DNA of 64,000 nt from Fistularia commersonii. Lineage: Eukaryota > Chordata > Actinopteri > Syngnathiformes > Fistulariidae. This document shows, one piece after another, positions 15,401 to 23,565 of this stretch (position 1 is the stretch's first letter; the number at the start of each line of letters is the position of its first letter). The DNA lies in contig JBBMNZ010000001.1 in NCBI GenBank assembly GCA_037954325.1, positions 12,009,258-12,073,257 of the forward strand, in the 5' to 3' direction. The translations under genes and the position numbers were made by a program. The notes under the pieces are model-generated. The model made no database searches and was not told the origin of the DNA. It saw only the letters and a program-made list of their open reading frames with translations.

Positions 15401-18400
15401 TTTTCCTCAACCTCTTCCCTGCTCTCACTACAGATCACAATGTCATCTGCAAACATGAAAGTCCATGGACATTCCTGTCTAACCTCATCTGTCAGCCTGT
15501 CCATCACCACTGCAAACAAGATGGGGCTCGGGGCTGATTCCTGATGATGCTGATCTCTTAAGGTGGAGTCCCACCTCCACCTTGAAATTCTCTGTTTCCC
15601 TGACTGCACACCGTACCACTGTCTCACAGCTAGCATACATGTCCTGCTCTAGTCTAACATACTTCTCTGCCACTCCTGATTTCCTCATACAATACCAGAG
15701 TTCCTCTCATTGCAACCTGTCATATCCCATTTCAAGGTCTACCAAAACACAATGCAGCTCCCTCTGGCCTTCACTGTATTCCTCTATTCGCATTCTAAAA
15801 AGCAAATTCTGCATCTGTAGTACTCTTTCTAGGCATGAATCCATACTTCTGTTCACAATTGCTGACTTCTGTTCTTTATCTCGGTGTTTCACCAACCTGT
15901 AAGATCATTCTCTCCCTGCTTACTGTCCAACCAAGCTTACAAGTCATCATACGCCCTTTGTTTTGCCTTTGCTACCTCTATCTTTAGCGTACATTATATC
16001 TCGCCTTACTCTTGTCTGTGTTCTTCATTCCTCTCAGTGGCCAACTTCTTCTTTGCTATCTGCTTTCTCTGTAGGTACGCCTGCACTTCCTCATTCCACC
16101 ACTAAGTCGGCTTGTCTACTTTCCTTCCAGATGGTACACCAAGTACTCTCCTACCTGTCTCCCTGATAATACTAGCTGTAGTTGTCCAATCATCTGGAAG
16201 CTCTCCCTGACCACCCAGAGCCTTTCTCAACTCCTCCCTGAAAACCATACAACACTCCTCCCTTTTTAGCTTCCGCTGCTGTCCTCTTCTCTGCCTTTGT
16301 CCTCTTTATCTTCCTTGACACCAGAGTCATCCTACAAACCATCATCCTATGTTGTTTGGCTACATTCTCACCTAAAAGTACTTTGCAGTCATTGATCTCT
16401 TTCAGGTTTCATCGTCTATACGAGGTGTAGTCTACCTGAGTGATCCTACCGCTGCTCTTATAAGTTACCCTATGTTCCTGTCTTTTCTGGATGAAAGTGT
16501 TCACTACAGCCATTTCCATCCTTTTTGCAAATTTTATCACCATCTGTCCCTCTGCGTTCCTATCCTGTCTACCAAATCTGCCCATCATTTCTTCATCCCC
16601 TCTGTTGCCTTCACCAATATTCCCATTGAAGTCTGCACCAATTACACTCTCTCATCTCTGGGGACATTCCGCATCACCTAATCTAGCTCATCTTCCAGAA
16701 CTTCTCAATCTCACATCCCACCTGCAGGGCATAGCCACTAACAACATTAAGCATCACACCTTCAATTTCCAGTCTCAGACTCATTAGTCTATCTGACATT
16801 CTTTTCACCTCCAGAACATTCCTAACAAACTCCTCCTCCGCATGTTTGGTTTTGGCAAAAGTTTTACGCCGGATGCCCTTTCTGACACAACCCTCTGCAT
16901 TTATCTGGGCTTGGGGCGGGCTGAGGGAGACACTGGCCTGTGCCGCCTTGAGGCTGCATTATATACTTTTGATCATTCATGACATCTAATTGATTCTACT
17001 AAATTTCTATCTTTTTTTTTTCAAGAGTAAATGCGTAAAAAAAAGAGTCTGCGATAAGGCACAACAAAGCAGTTTTATAACTATATTTGATGAGGTTTTG
17101 TTGAGGGTGTGGTCATGGGTGAGGATCTTGATGTCTTTGAGGTTGCTGGTGGCTTGCTGCTCTGCTGAGGGTCTGCCTTTGTGTGCTCCTTTGTGACCTA
17201 AATAGGCAACCAAGCTTGAGATGATGAGAGACAAACATATGGGGGGGGGGGGTCAATAAATAATACCTCCAGTACAGCATTGGCCAAGAGCCACTGCCCC
17301 ACACCACCTATCATGGATATCCTATATTTCTCTGATGTGTGAGGGCTTTAAGACACATCACATGAACTAAAGAGACAGGACTGAATAATATTAATGCAAA
17401 TCCACTTTCTCAAAGTTGCGATTCATGACTCCTCACTATTACTGTCTGAGTTGCAGATTAGGAAAATGTATTAAAGCTTAACGATGAAGCTACGATCAAA
17501 ATGTATATGGATAAATTGTAGTGTATGTAGTTCTCTGTATGTAGAATCGTAAGCTTGATGATAATATGACCCTTTTATGCTGACTGCTGCCAACATCAAA
17601 AAGACCTTGAAGACCAGAAAGCATGTTTGCCCGCATTGCTAGTTGTGAAAATCTGATATTGGCTGTCAGTGTGGGGGTGAACTCCTTCCCCACCCACCTA
17701 CCCCGTGGTCGCCTTTCATGATTGTGTGCCTCAAAGTGGTCATTTGGTATAGACCCAGGCCCAAGCCAGGCACTATTTTCATTCACCCAAGGTTTATTTT
17801 AGTTCACCCTCTGGGTGGGGAATTCCAAATATTACGAAAGGAGTTGGCAGATTCAGCTTCAGTTTTTTTCCTCATTAGTAGTATGTGCAGGCAAGATTCT
17901 CAAGAGCTGCAGTTTGTAAAGTGTGGAGTATACCTGCCTGCTTTATCTACAGGATTTCTCAAAGCAAAGCAGTACGGCCACTGTGTGCCTTCATGTACAA
18001 GGTCATTTTTAGTGTGTGTGTGTGTGGGGGGGGGGGGGTGTCAGTCAGCAAAGAAGGGAGCAATTTTTGTCCTTAAGCCGAAGAGGATTTCTTTGAGGGA
18101 AGAAATTTAAGTCAAGCTGTTACAGCAGTAATGACTCATGGCAGCCCTGCCTCCCGCGTAGCAGGAGTGAAAACCGTTTTTACTAAGCCACAGATTCAAG
18201 ATTCAAAGCACTTATTGTTATGTTTAATGTCCGGAAATGTTTTTCCCTATACAATGAAATTCTCTTGTTAGTCATAAAAAATGTGAGTTTCTGGCCAAAT
18301 CCCATTTGTTGCGTTTGCTGCGATAAATTTGAAATTCTATCTAGTGAGAGCCTATCAGGGGCTTTGTTGTGACCTTCCTTCATGAAAGATGTTAACATAA

Positions 18401-20334
18401 TAATTGTACATTTTATTGTCCAAAATGGCATGGCATAGCTGCTTTGACCGCAAGGGAAGGGAAAAGGTCAGCTTGGAATATCCTGTTAGAGGAGGCACAA
18501 GCTGTCTAAATAGACCAGTTCTCCTCGCTAAATTTCAACGTTGTTCTTCACTGATTCTGTTGCGTAACATTTTGTGTTCGTGTGTTTGGTTTTCTTTTAT
18601 CTCAAAGCGGACTATAATGGCGCGCTTTTCCGTGTTCACACACTTGAAAGGAACTCTTGTGTTCAGGGTTCTCTTGTCCTGGAGACAGATAACCGTTAAA
18701 AATCACTGCTGCAGAAACATCAGGATTCACCGAAAAGATGTGACTACTTCGGTACCCCACTGTGTTCAAGCACAGTGAACTACCACACTTACCATATGGT
18801 TCTCTCATTTAATAGCACACACAAGTGTACAGCAACAACACATCAAGCCAAACAAAGCATTCTTGATACAGAGACCCATTTCAGGTCAAAAGATTCTTTG
18901 TCCCTGTGCTTTGAAAAAAACATTAGTAGGCTTGTGTGATTGAACAGTCGCTGCGCTTTTGTTTTTCTGCAGGGAGCCATAGAGTGTCAGTGAGCAGTTT
19001 GTTGGTCTGCCACGGGATGCTACTGGTCGGCACCAACCTGGGCATGATTGTGGCCCTGTCTGTCCCCAGATTGCAAGGCATCCCCAAGGTCACAGGTAAT
19101 ACAAACACATCACTACAGTCATGTAGCCAAGCCCTTTATAATGCAGCTTAAATTTTGTCTTATCAACAGCCTCTCAGATGGCAGTATGCTGACAGGCTGT
19201 TCCTCCTGGCCACTTTCGTCAGGTTGAATTATAGAAGTTTCACATCTCAGTTAAGGGGTTCCTTCCGTTCCTCAGTACAGGATTCAGTAGTCTTACTTAG
19301 CTTACCAAGGCCTTGATGTCTGAAGCTTCAGATATTACGTCATGGAACATCAGGTCGAACCTACTGTTGTTTTCACCAAATTGAAATGCAGAAATTCACA
19401 TTCTCACAAAAACCTTTGGTCATTTTAAAAATGTCATTTCAAAATGAATGCAATATGTTCTTTGCCATTTTTTGGCATCTCAATCAGCTTTTATTCGATG
19501 CATTATTACATGTATTTGATATCAATTATTTTTTAGTTATCCTGCATGTAATGCTGAAATCTGCTATGCAACAGCTGTACATTTTTAAGTTAGTGTGGCC
19601 CAAAAACAGTAAAAATTAAAAAGGATTGTTTATTAGGTCTTTCATAAGGAAGGCTCTGGTCTTCAATGTTGACTTTCTCATGGCAGGTTTTTTGTGTAAG
19701 GCCAAGTAGCTTCAGTGTGGAAGGTAATATTACTGTGAGTACTCAGGTGTGTACACTGTTGTACACACAGAAGGACAAGACAGACATATGAACCTAAAGG
19801 ATTCATTATGAGGTGGCTGCTCTGTTCTTAGGTCGGGGTATGGTGTCCTTGCATGCTCACAACGGCCCAGTGAAGTTCCTCACCATGGCAACCGCTGTGT
19901 GCAACCGTCTCTCTGCTGTCACATGCTCCACTCCTCCCTCCTCAGTCAAGCCAGGAGAGGCAGAAGATGTGGAGAGCACCCAGTCCTCCTCACTTTCTGC
20001 TCCGAACGCCCCTCAGGGTCAAGGAGTGTGGTTGGGAGATGTGGGCTGTACAACCATGGCTCTCCAGGACTCCCTGTCCTCTTCCTGTGGCTCACTAGCT
20101 CAGTCCCAGGGCTCCTTCGAGCATGGACCAGAGGATAGCACACTCTATGACATGCTCCATGATCCAGCGCACCACCAAAAAGGTCAGCGGGCGAGCAAGG
20201 TAGATGTCAGTTCCCTGCTGGTGGTGTCTGGAGGTTTGGGCCACCACAGGGTCAACAAAAAAACCAAACAGTCACGCCACGAGGACACCACCTCTACCAT
20301 CATGGTCTGGCAAATTCCATTGCTCAACATGTGA
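286..20334 (+). CDS. arhgef10: ARHGEF10, C-terminal part (ten exons, 5' incomplete)
   Basis: Rho guanine-nucleotide exchange factor 10; the family activates Rho GTPases through DH-PH domains in the cytoplasm. Only the C-terminal half is here. Exons: 286-413, 1554-1654, 1796-1917, 3208-3294, 3616-3842, 4426-4583, 8020-8162, 9885-10059, 18973-19095, 19832-20334. All junctions are GT-AG and keep one reading frame, giving about 588 residues. Landmarks I recognise from vertebrate ARHGEF10 are [92 protein letters not shown] and the terminal MVWQIPLLN. Together they form the WD40-like region plus the serine-rich tail. The DH and PH exons must lie left of the window. KBTBD11 follows in the same orientation, as on human 8p23.3, which favours ARHGEF10 over the paralogue ARHGEF10L. 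No frameshift or premature stop is seen, so the gene looks intact. Confidence 0.93.
1554..1654 (+). CDS. arhgef10: ARHGEF10 exon
   Basis: Acceptor TTTGGTAG before 1554, donor CTAG|GTACAT. It completes the split Lys codon and encodes [19 protein letters not shown] and LQMAKLAL, ending with the first base of a Glu codon. Confidence 0.9.
1796..1917 (+). CDS. arhgef10: ARHGEF10 exon
   Basis: Acceptor CATTATAG, donor TTCAAG|GTGGGA. It encodes [20 protein letters not shown] and [19 protein letters not shown], ending in phase 0. Confidence 0.92.
1918..3207 (+). other. ARHGEF10 intron
   Basis: 1.3 kb AT-rich intron. No coding ORF or recognisable full repeat. A short stretch near 2500-2590 resembles the dispersed fish repeat tail that also occurs at 18190-18270 (CTGTACAATGAA core). 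Confidence 0.6.
3208..3294 (+). CDS. arhgef10: ARHGEF10 exon
   Basis: Acceptor TGTGACAG, donor CTGG|GTGAGA. Exactly 29 codons, phase 0 to 0, including [16 protein letters not shown] and GHGCVW: the first blades of the WD40-like propeller. Confidence 0.92.
3616..3842 (+). CDS. arhgef10: ARHGEF10 exon
   Basis: Acceptor CTCTTCAG, donor GGCAG|GTAATG. It encodes [36 protein letters not shown] and, after a variable linker, [12 protein letters not shown]. It ends with two bases of a Ser codon. Confidence 0.93.
4426..4583 (+). CDS. arhgef10: ARHGEF10 exon
   Basis: Acceptor CTTTTTAG, donor CACCTG|GTATGT. It encodes [20 protein letters not shown], then STVMSL and [17 protein letters not shown]. The start at 4426 follows from the phase-2 end of the preceding exon. 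Confidence 0.92.
4584..8019 (+). other. ARHGEF10 intron
   Basis: 3.4 kb intron. I see AT-rich unique-looking sequence, no convincing mobile element and no alternative exon with conserved peptide. Confidence 0.6.
8020..8162 (+). CDS. arhgef10: ARHGEF10 exon
   Basis: Acceptor TGCTACAG, donor GGAG|GTATGT. It encodes [20 protein letters not shown] and [19 protein letters not shown], a propeller blade. Confidence 0.93.
8163..9884 (+). other. ARHGEF10 intron
   Basis: 1.7 kb intron with nothing recognisable beyond short homopolymer runs. The 105-codon open frame on the minus strand near 8556-8873 resembles no family I know. Confidence 0.55.
9885..10059 (+). CDS. arhgef10: ARHGEF10 exon
   Basis: Acceptor CAATTCAG, donor TAGCTG|GTAAGA. 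It encodes [40 protein letters not shown] and [12 protein letters not shown], among the best-matching parts of the protein. Confidence 0.94.
10298..11125 (-). mobile_element. Rex1-like LINE fragment, internally rearranged
   Basis: Antisense to ARHGEF10. Its first ~65 bp match the 3' terminus of the second copy at 34395 (shared core AGCATGAGTGAGAATCTCAC). It then jumps to the linker between the endonuclease and reverse-transcriptase domains (10440-10980). From about 10960 it matches 35760-35900 of the second copy (GTGTTTGTTATAGACACTCC versus GTGATGTTTGTTATGGAGC, then GTTCAG and the endonuclease start). Most of the RT is therefore missing. Frames are broken, so this is a dead copy. The clade name (Rex1/Babar, CR1-like) rests on the better-preserved copy. 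Confidence 0.7.
11126..13040 (+). other. ARHGEF10 intron, unclassified part
   Basis: Inside the 8.9 kb intron. No coding signal. The stretch 11130-11850 has the patchy look of an old interspersed repeat, but I cannot name it. Confidence 0.4.
13055..13330 (+). repeat. tRNA-derived teleost SINE, degraded
   Basis: Contains the typical teleost SINE body in order: a CATAGCAAGAAGG head, GTGGAGTTTGCAGTTCTCCC, CTTCCTCCCACAGCCCAAAC, TCTAAATTGTCCC and a GTGAGTGGGAGAGTGAATGG tail. The same module recurs at 14886, 29820 and 60840. The tRNA-like boxes are decayed in this copy. Confidence 0.7.
13331..14885 (+). other. ARHGEF10 intron, nothing recognised
   Basis: AT-rich intronic sequence between two SINE copies. 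No exon, RNA gene or clear repeat seen. Confidence 0.5.
14886..15075 (+). repeat. tRNA-derived teleost SINE
   Basis: The head AGCAGCACAGTGGTTAGTGC followed by CTTCGGCCTCACAGCAAGAG has a recognisable A-box. The body has TTTTCCTCCCACACTCCAAA and CATGCAGCGAGTTCATTGG. The B-box region (AGTTTGACTG) is degenerate. The copy is tail-to-tail with the RTE-like LINE that begins at about 15080. Confidence 0.72.
15080..16960 (-). mobile_element. RTE-like LINE copy 1 (antisense in ARHGEF10 intron)
   Basis: Minus-strand translation gives reverse-transcriptase motifs: [14 protein letters not shown] (15707-15895), [14 protein letters not shown], then [20 protein letters not shown] and [19 protein letters not shown] (15235-15636), and a C-terminal [13 protein letters not shown] (14886-15320). 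The FADD catalytic box is intact. 16200-16800 corresponds to the AP-endonuclease and linker, and 16840-16950 to the 5' end. Frameshifts and stops break it into pieces. Two further copies lie at 40690 and 61945. The clade (RTE/Rex3-like) is my assignment from motif order and could be a neighbouring non-LTR clade. Confidence 0.8.
16961..18972 (+). other. ARHGEF10 intron, mostly unclassified
   Basis: Contains G-runs at about 17241 and 18028 (the latter a (GT)n(G)n) and, near 18190-18270, a short dispersed repeat piece (CAAGATTCAAAGCACTTATT, then CTATACAATGAAATTCT) of a type common in fish genomes. No exon is apparent. Confidence 0.45.
18973..19095 (+). CDS. arhgef10: ARHGEF10 exon
   Basis: Acceptor TTTCTGCAG, donor CACAG|GTAATA. 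It encodes [20 protein letters not shown] and [20 protein letters not shown]. It is separated from the previous exon by an 8.9 kb intron full of repeats, yet the phase is kept. Confidence 0.93.
19832..20334 (+). CDS. arhgef10: ARHGEF10 last main coding exon
   Basis: Acceptor TGTTCTTAG before 19832. It encodes [17 protein letters not shown], a Ser-rich linker ([40 protein letters not shown]), then [18 protein letters not shown] and [12 protein letters not shown], followed by TGA at 20332-20334. The C-terminus agrees with the family end (IPLLN plus one residue), so TGA is the expected stop. A donor-like site lies 15 nt beyond the stop; see the separate entry at 20335-20546. Confidence 0.92.
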
Positions 20335-20546
20335 GTCACGAGCGCCATGGTAAGCCACTCTAATAAAACCCCTACCCTGTGGAAAATATGATGGCAGAAT
20401 CTATAAGAAACATATATACGTTATGTTCCTCTCTGCAGGGTAAAACATCGGTGCAGCAGCAACAGTTGCAAGGAGATCTGCTGTTGCACATCAGCCACTT
20501 GCAGTCCTTCATGGAAAATGGTGGACTGAAAGACACAGTTGTTTAA
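20335..20546 (+). other. Possible C-terminal extension / 3' UTR exon behind the ARHGEF10 stop
   Basis: After the TGA the same frame reads VTSAM to 20349, where a good donor (ATG|GTAAGC) begins an 89-bp intron ending TCTCTGCAG at 20438. The next exon (20439-20546) continues in phase for 35 codons: GKTSVQQQQLQGDLLLHISH, then LQSFMENGGLKDTVV and TAA. The composition looks like protein (amphipathic, Gln-rich then Leu-rich) rather than UTR. The simple reading is a 3' UTR intron close enough to the stop to escape nonsense-mediated decay. The alternatives are stop-codon readthrough or an isoform that bypasses the TGA. The bases after TGA (GTC) are not the strong CTAG readthrough context. Confidence 0.4.
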
Positions 20547-20766
20547 AAAAGCAATAATTAAATTTACAAAAAAAAAAAAACAGAAGAGAAATCTTTTATA
20601 AGTAAAGTTGTTTGTTTTTTTCTATAACATAGCTAATGTTTTACAAGACTTGAGTGTTAGCATAGGTTGACTGTACAGGACTGCAATTTTTAAAATCAGT
20701 GTTGTAAACATTTTGGGGGCACTTTGCACAAAGAACGCATTTAATTCTGTTTTAAAAGTCCTGTAA

Positions 20767-20772
20767 AATAAA
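20767..20772 (+). terminator. arhgef10: ARHGEF10 poly(A) signal candidate
   Basis: AATAAA about 430 nt downstream of the stop codon, followed by GT-containing sequence. It is the first canonical hexamer well past the possible terminal exon. An earlier AATAAA at 20361-20366 sits inside the short intron. Confidence 0.55.
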
Positions 20773-20799
20773 GATGGTGCTGATAATGCATGAATATTT

Positions 20800-22339
20800 T
20801 TACTAAGATTAGGATTTGTCCAGATTTCAGATTATCTGTCAAAGCGAGAGTTGTAGCTGCAAAGTATAACAACTCAGGATTATATGTGTATCAGTTTTTA
20901 GGGTTAGCCAAGGGCTGTTACTGTTTATATAAAATGATCCTTTTTACCACTGGACCACAGAAAGATACCCTCTACCATTCTGTCTACAAAGAAAGGGAAA
21001 AAAAAGTTAAATACTTGAGACTAAAAATGAGCTCCCTGGCAGGCCGGGGATCTGTACTTACAAAAGCTAATAAAGAGTTGGTTTCGCGAGAACAGATTTT
21101 TGTTTTGCTCTCTCATGCAATGTTTCTCCGATGAGGATATTTAAAAGAAAAAAAATGAAAACGCTTTATTGTATTAGTATATATACTGGACTTCTGTTAT
21201 GCATCTTAACTAATCCATAAACAATGTTTTACTGAGAGACACTGTGTACATCATGTTTGTTCAAAGGATGCAAACATTTTACATCAACTACTGAAGTCCC
21301 ATCCACCTCTTGTCTGGGATGCACTGTAACCTCACAGAAATATTTCTATGCAAAGGAGCAGGCAGTTCATCAGTCACTGACAAAAGCCTACAGATTTTCC
21401 AAAAGAGGCATTGGTTTTAATAAATGAGGCAAGGGATGTATGTTTCTCTTGACTAACCAGTGTCCTCTCCCGTCTTTGTTTATGTGCAGTCATTGGTTCA
21501 TGCAGGGACTAGCAATGTGCTCCAGGGAAGCTGTAGGAACAGAGTCTGATATGGCTCTTCCGGGATTTCATTGCTCATTTCGCTCGCCGCTGAACAGAAA
21601 GGGTCGAGGCCTTTTCTTGTGCTTGACACCCACATAAACCGTTGCGCAACAGAGTATCTCTGTATCGACAGGTCTAGTATAAATAGATGAGCTCAGCCTG
21701 GAGGTGTTCCTTTGCAACAGCCTAAAAAATATAAAAGCCAAGCTGATCCTAAATATTGCCTAAGCCAGACTTTTAACCTAGATAACAATAAAATCATGTG
21801 ACTGAGCACTTGCTTGTATTTCCTGACCCCATGCAGAGGCCTCACTCACTGTTACATATTACGACCAACACAGTGACCATCCCATCCCCACGGGCTGATG
21901 TTGATATTCACATATCAGAACAGCAAGTGGAGGATGCGTTTTCCCTATCACTCCCAGGTTTCCGTGGAGATGCTCGATATGCGTGGATGTTTCAGTTGTA
22001 AGTGAGCCTTGGCTCTCGGAATATCCGGCATCACAACCTCTCAGCCGAACGCCATCTGATCTCAAACAGGGGATGATAGTGTTTTTTATATATATCTGGA
22101 GGCCAGTTTGTTGGAGGGGAGGTTATGCACCCAGGATGAAACCATGGGTATGTGTGTATGATGGTGTTGCTCATGCACTCCAGGAAGGGTGATTCAACTT
22201 TCTCAGATCCTTAAATCCTAAATTTGGGAGCATACTGTAATTTGGGGTTTACAAATGTAGGCCTATAGAGAATGCAAATGTATGGAGTTATTCCAAAAGT
22301 AGGCCCATACCCATGGTGGTGCTTAGTAAGGGGTGGGGG
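20800..22339. other. ARHGEF10-KBTBD11 intergenic spacer
   Basis: About 1.5 kb of mixed composition. No gene, RNA gene or clear repeat. GC content rises towards the KBTBD11 promoter from about 22320. Confidence 0.6.
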
Positions 22340-22889
22340 TTGGGAAGTCGCATCTCGGAGATGAATCCAGTGCGCGCCCGACGGATGGAGTAAGGGGCCG
22401 TTTGGGGGGGGGGGGTTGGGCTGGGGGCGTGGTTTCAGATCAACGCTTAACTGCAATAAATACATAAATAAATGTGTGGGAATATATTTATGTAACCAAG
22501 AAAAAAAATCCAGGAGGCGACAGCAGCCCTGCTGTTGAAGCAAAGGTACCCCTCCACCCACACACGCACACACACACTACCACCACCACCACGCGTGTAG
22601 TGCGGACGCTGGCTCAAGTGCTTCCACGCAAAGAGATTACGCGATCGCTCCGCGTGAAAAGGAGGCGCGACCCCGTGAAGCCTCTCTGATCGCTCCTCTT
22701 CTTGCCTCGCCTCCGCAGCGGGAGGATCCCAGGATCGCAGGTCGGGCAAGAAGGGGGAGGAGGTGGAAGAAGAGAGGAGGGGGGACACGGTCCGGAGTAT
22801 CGAGCAGCAGCTGGAAGTGTCGGTGAAGTATCCAGTGGAGCAACAGTCCGGCCGTGGGAGCGGGACTGCGGCCGTCTTATGTAACTAAG
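22340..22889 (+). promoter_or_regulatory. kbtbd11: KBTBD11 CpG-rich promoter and first leader exon
   Basis: CpG density is far higher than in the surroundings (GCGCGCCCGACGG, ACGCGTGTAGTGCGGACGCT, ACGCGATCGCTCCGCGTG), with no TATA box. This suits a CpG-island promoter. A strong donor, CTAAG|GTACGTGG, ends a probable untranslated exon at 22889. A pyrimidine-rich acceptor near 23477 (CCCCAAGTAG) would join it to the coding exon, leaving about 90 nt of leader. The transcription start cannot be placed from sequence alone. Confidence 0.6.
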
Positions 22890-23522
22890 GTACGTGGAGA
22901 AACGACGGAGGGAAAACTGTTCGGAGTCCGAACCTTTACGTCAAATAGGATTTCCTGCTAAATCGGATTGCATCTAATATTTATCAGAAACGACATACGC
23001 AGATATCATCTTCCGGGCGTTTTACAGGATCACAGTTTACATTCTTAATATACAATGGGTTTATTTTTAAAAAAGACGTTTTTTTTTGTTTTGTTTTTAT
23101 CGCAATCGCTCTTTTTCTTCTCTTCATTTTAAAGAATGAGCTAATACCTCTACGCATGCGCCCTGAATGCCCCCGGATTAAACGGTGGAGTGATTATTAC
23201 AGTAGGTCACGCAGTGTACATTCACACCCCACACACCCTTTGTTTAGCTGTAGATGTTTTCACGCTGTCAGTAAATAACCTGGTCTCCCTGAAACGGCCA
23301 GAACAGGAGTTACTTCTGAAGTACAGCTTTCAGTATTTGCCTGCAGAAATTCGTTGCAAGTGCCAGTAATATGCGAAAGAGCGCCTCTCAGAGAGTAAAT
23401 AAGTGTTTGCAGCGTTAACACTTCTTCCCCCTGCCTCGGTGCCCTAGATTCAAATGCCCTTTTTTTTCCCCAAGTAGGTGAGAGGAGAGAATCCGAGGGC
23501 TAACTTCGTTTGTTGGCTCGGC

Positions 23523-23555
23523 ATGACCGGCGAGGACGCCATCACCTTGCAGTGA
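23523..23555 (+). other. Upstream ORF in the KBTBD11 leader (10 codons)
   Basis: ATG at 23523 reads MTGEDAITLQ and stops with TGA at 23553-23555, only 10 nt before the main ATG at 23566. A terminating short uORF so close to the start would be expected to dampen translation, or to require leaky scanning. Whether the upstream ATG is used is not known. Confidence 0.5.
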
Positions 23556-23565
23556 CTCCGCCGAG

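Noticed and set aside
20331..20438. Alternative intron starting at the strong GTGAGT donor that overlaps the ARHGEF10 stop
   Set aside because: It would replace the stop but shifts into a Cys/Ser-rich frame of low plausibility; the GTAAGC donor at 20350 restores the better frame. It remains possible as a minor isoform.
20790..21134. 114-codon plus-strand frame after ARHGEF10
   Set aside because: It starts beyond the poly(A) signal; the composition is AT-rich and non-protein-like, with no splice or family support.
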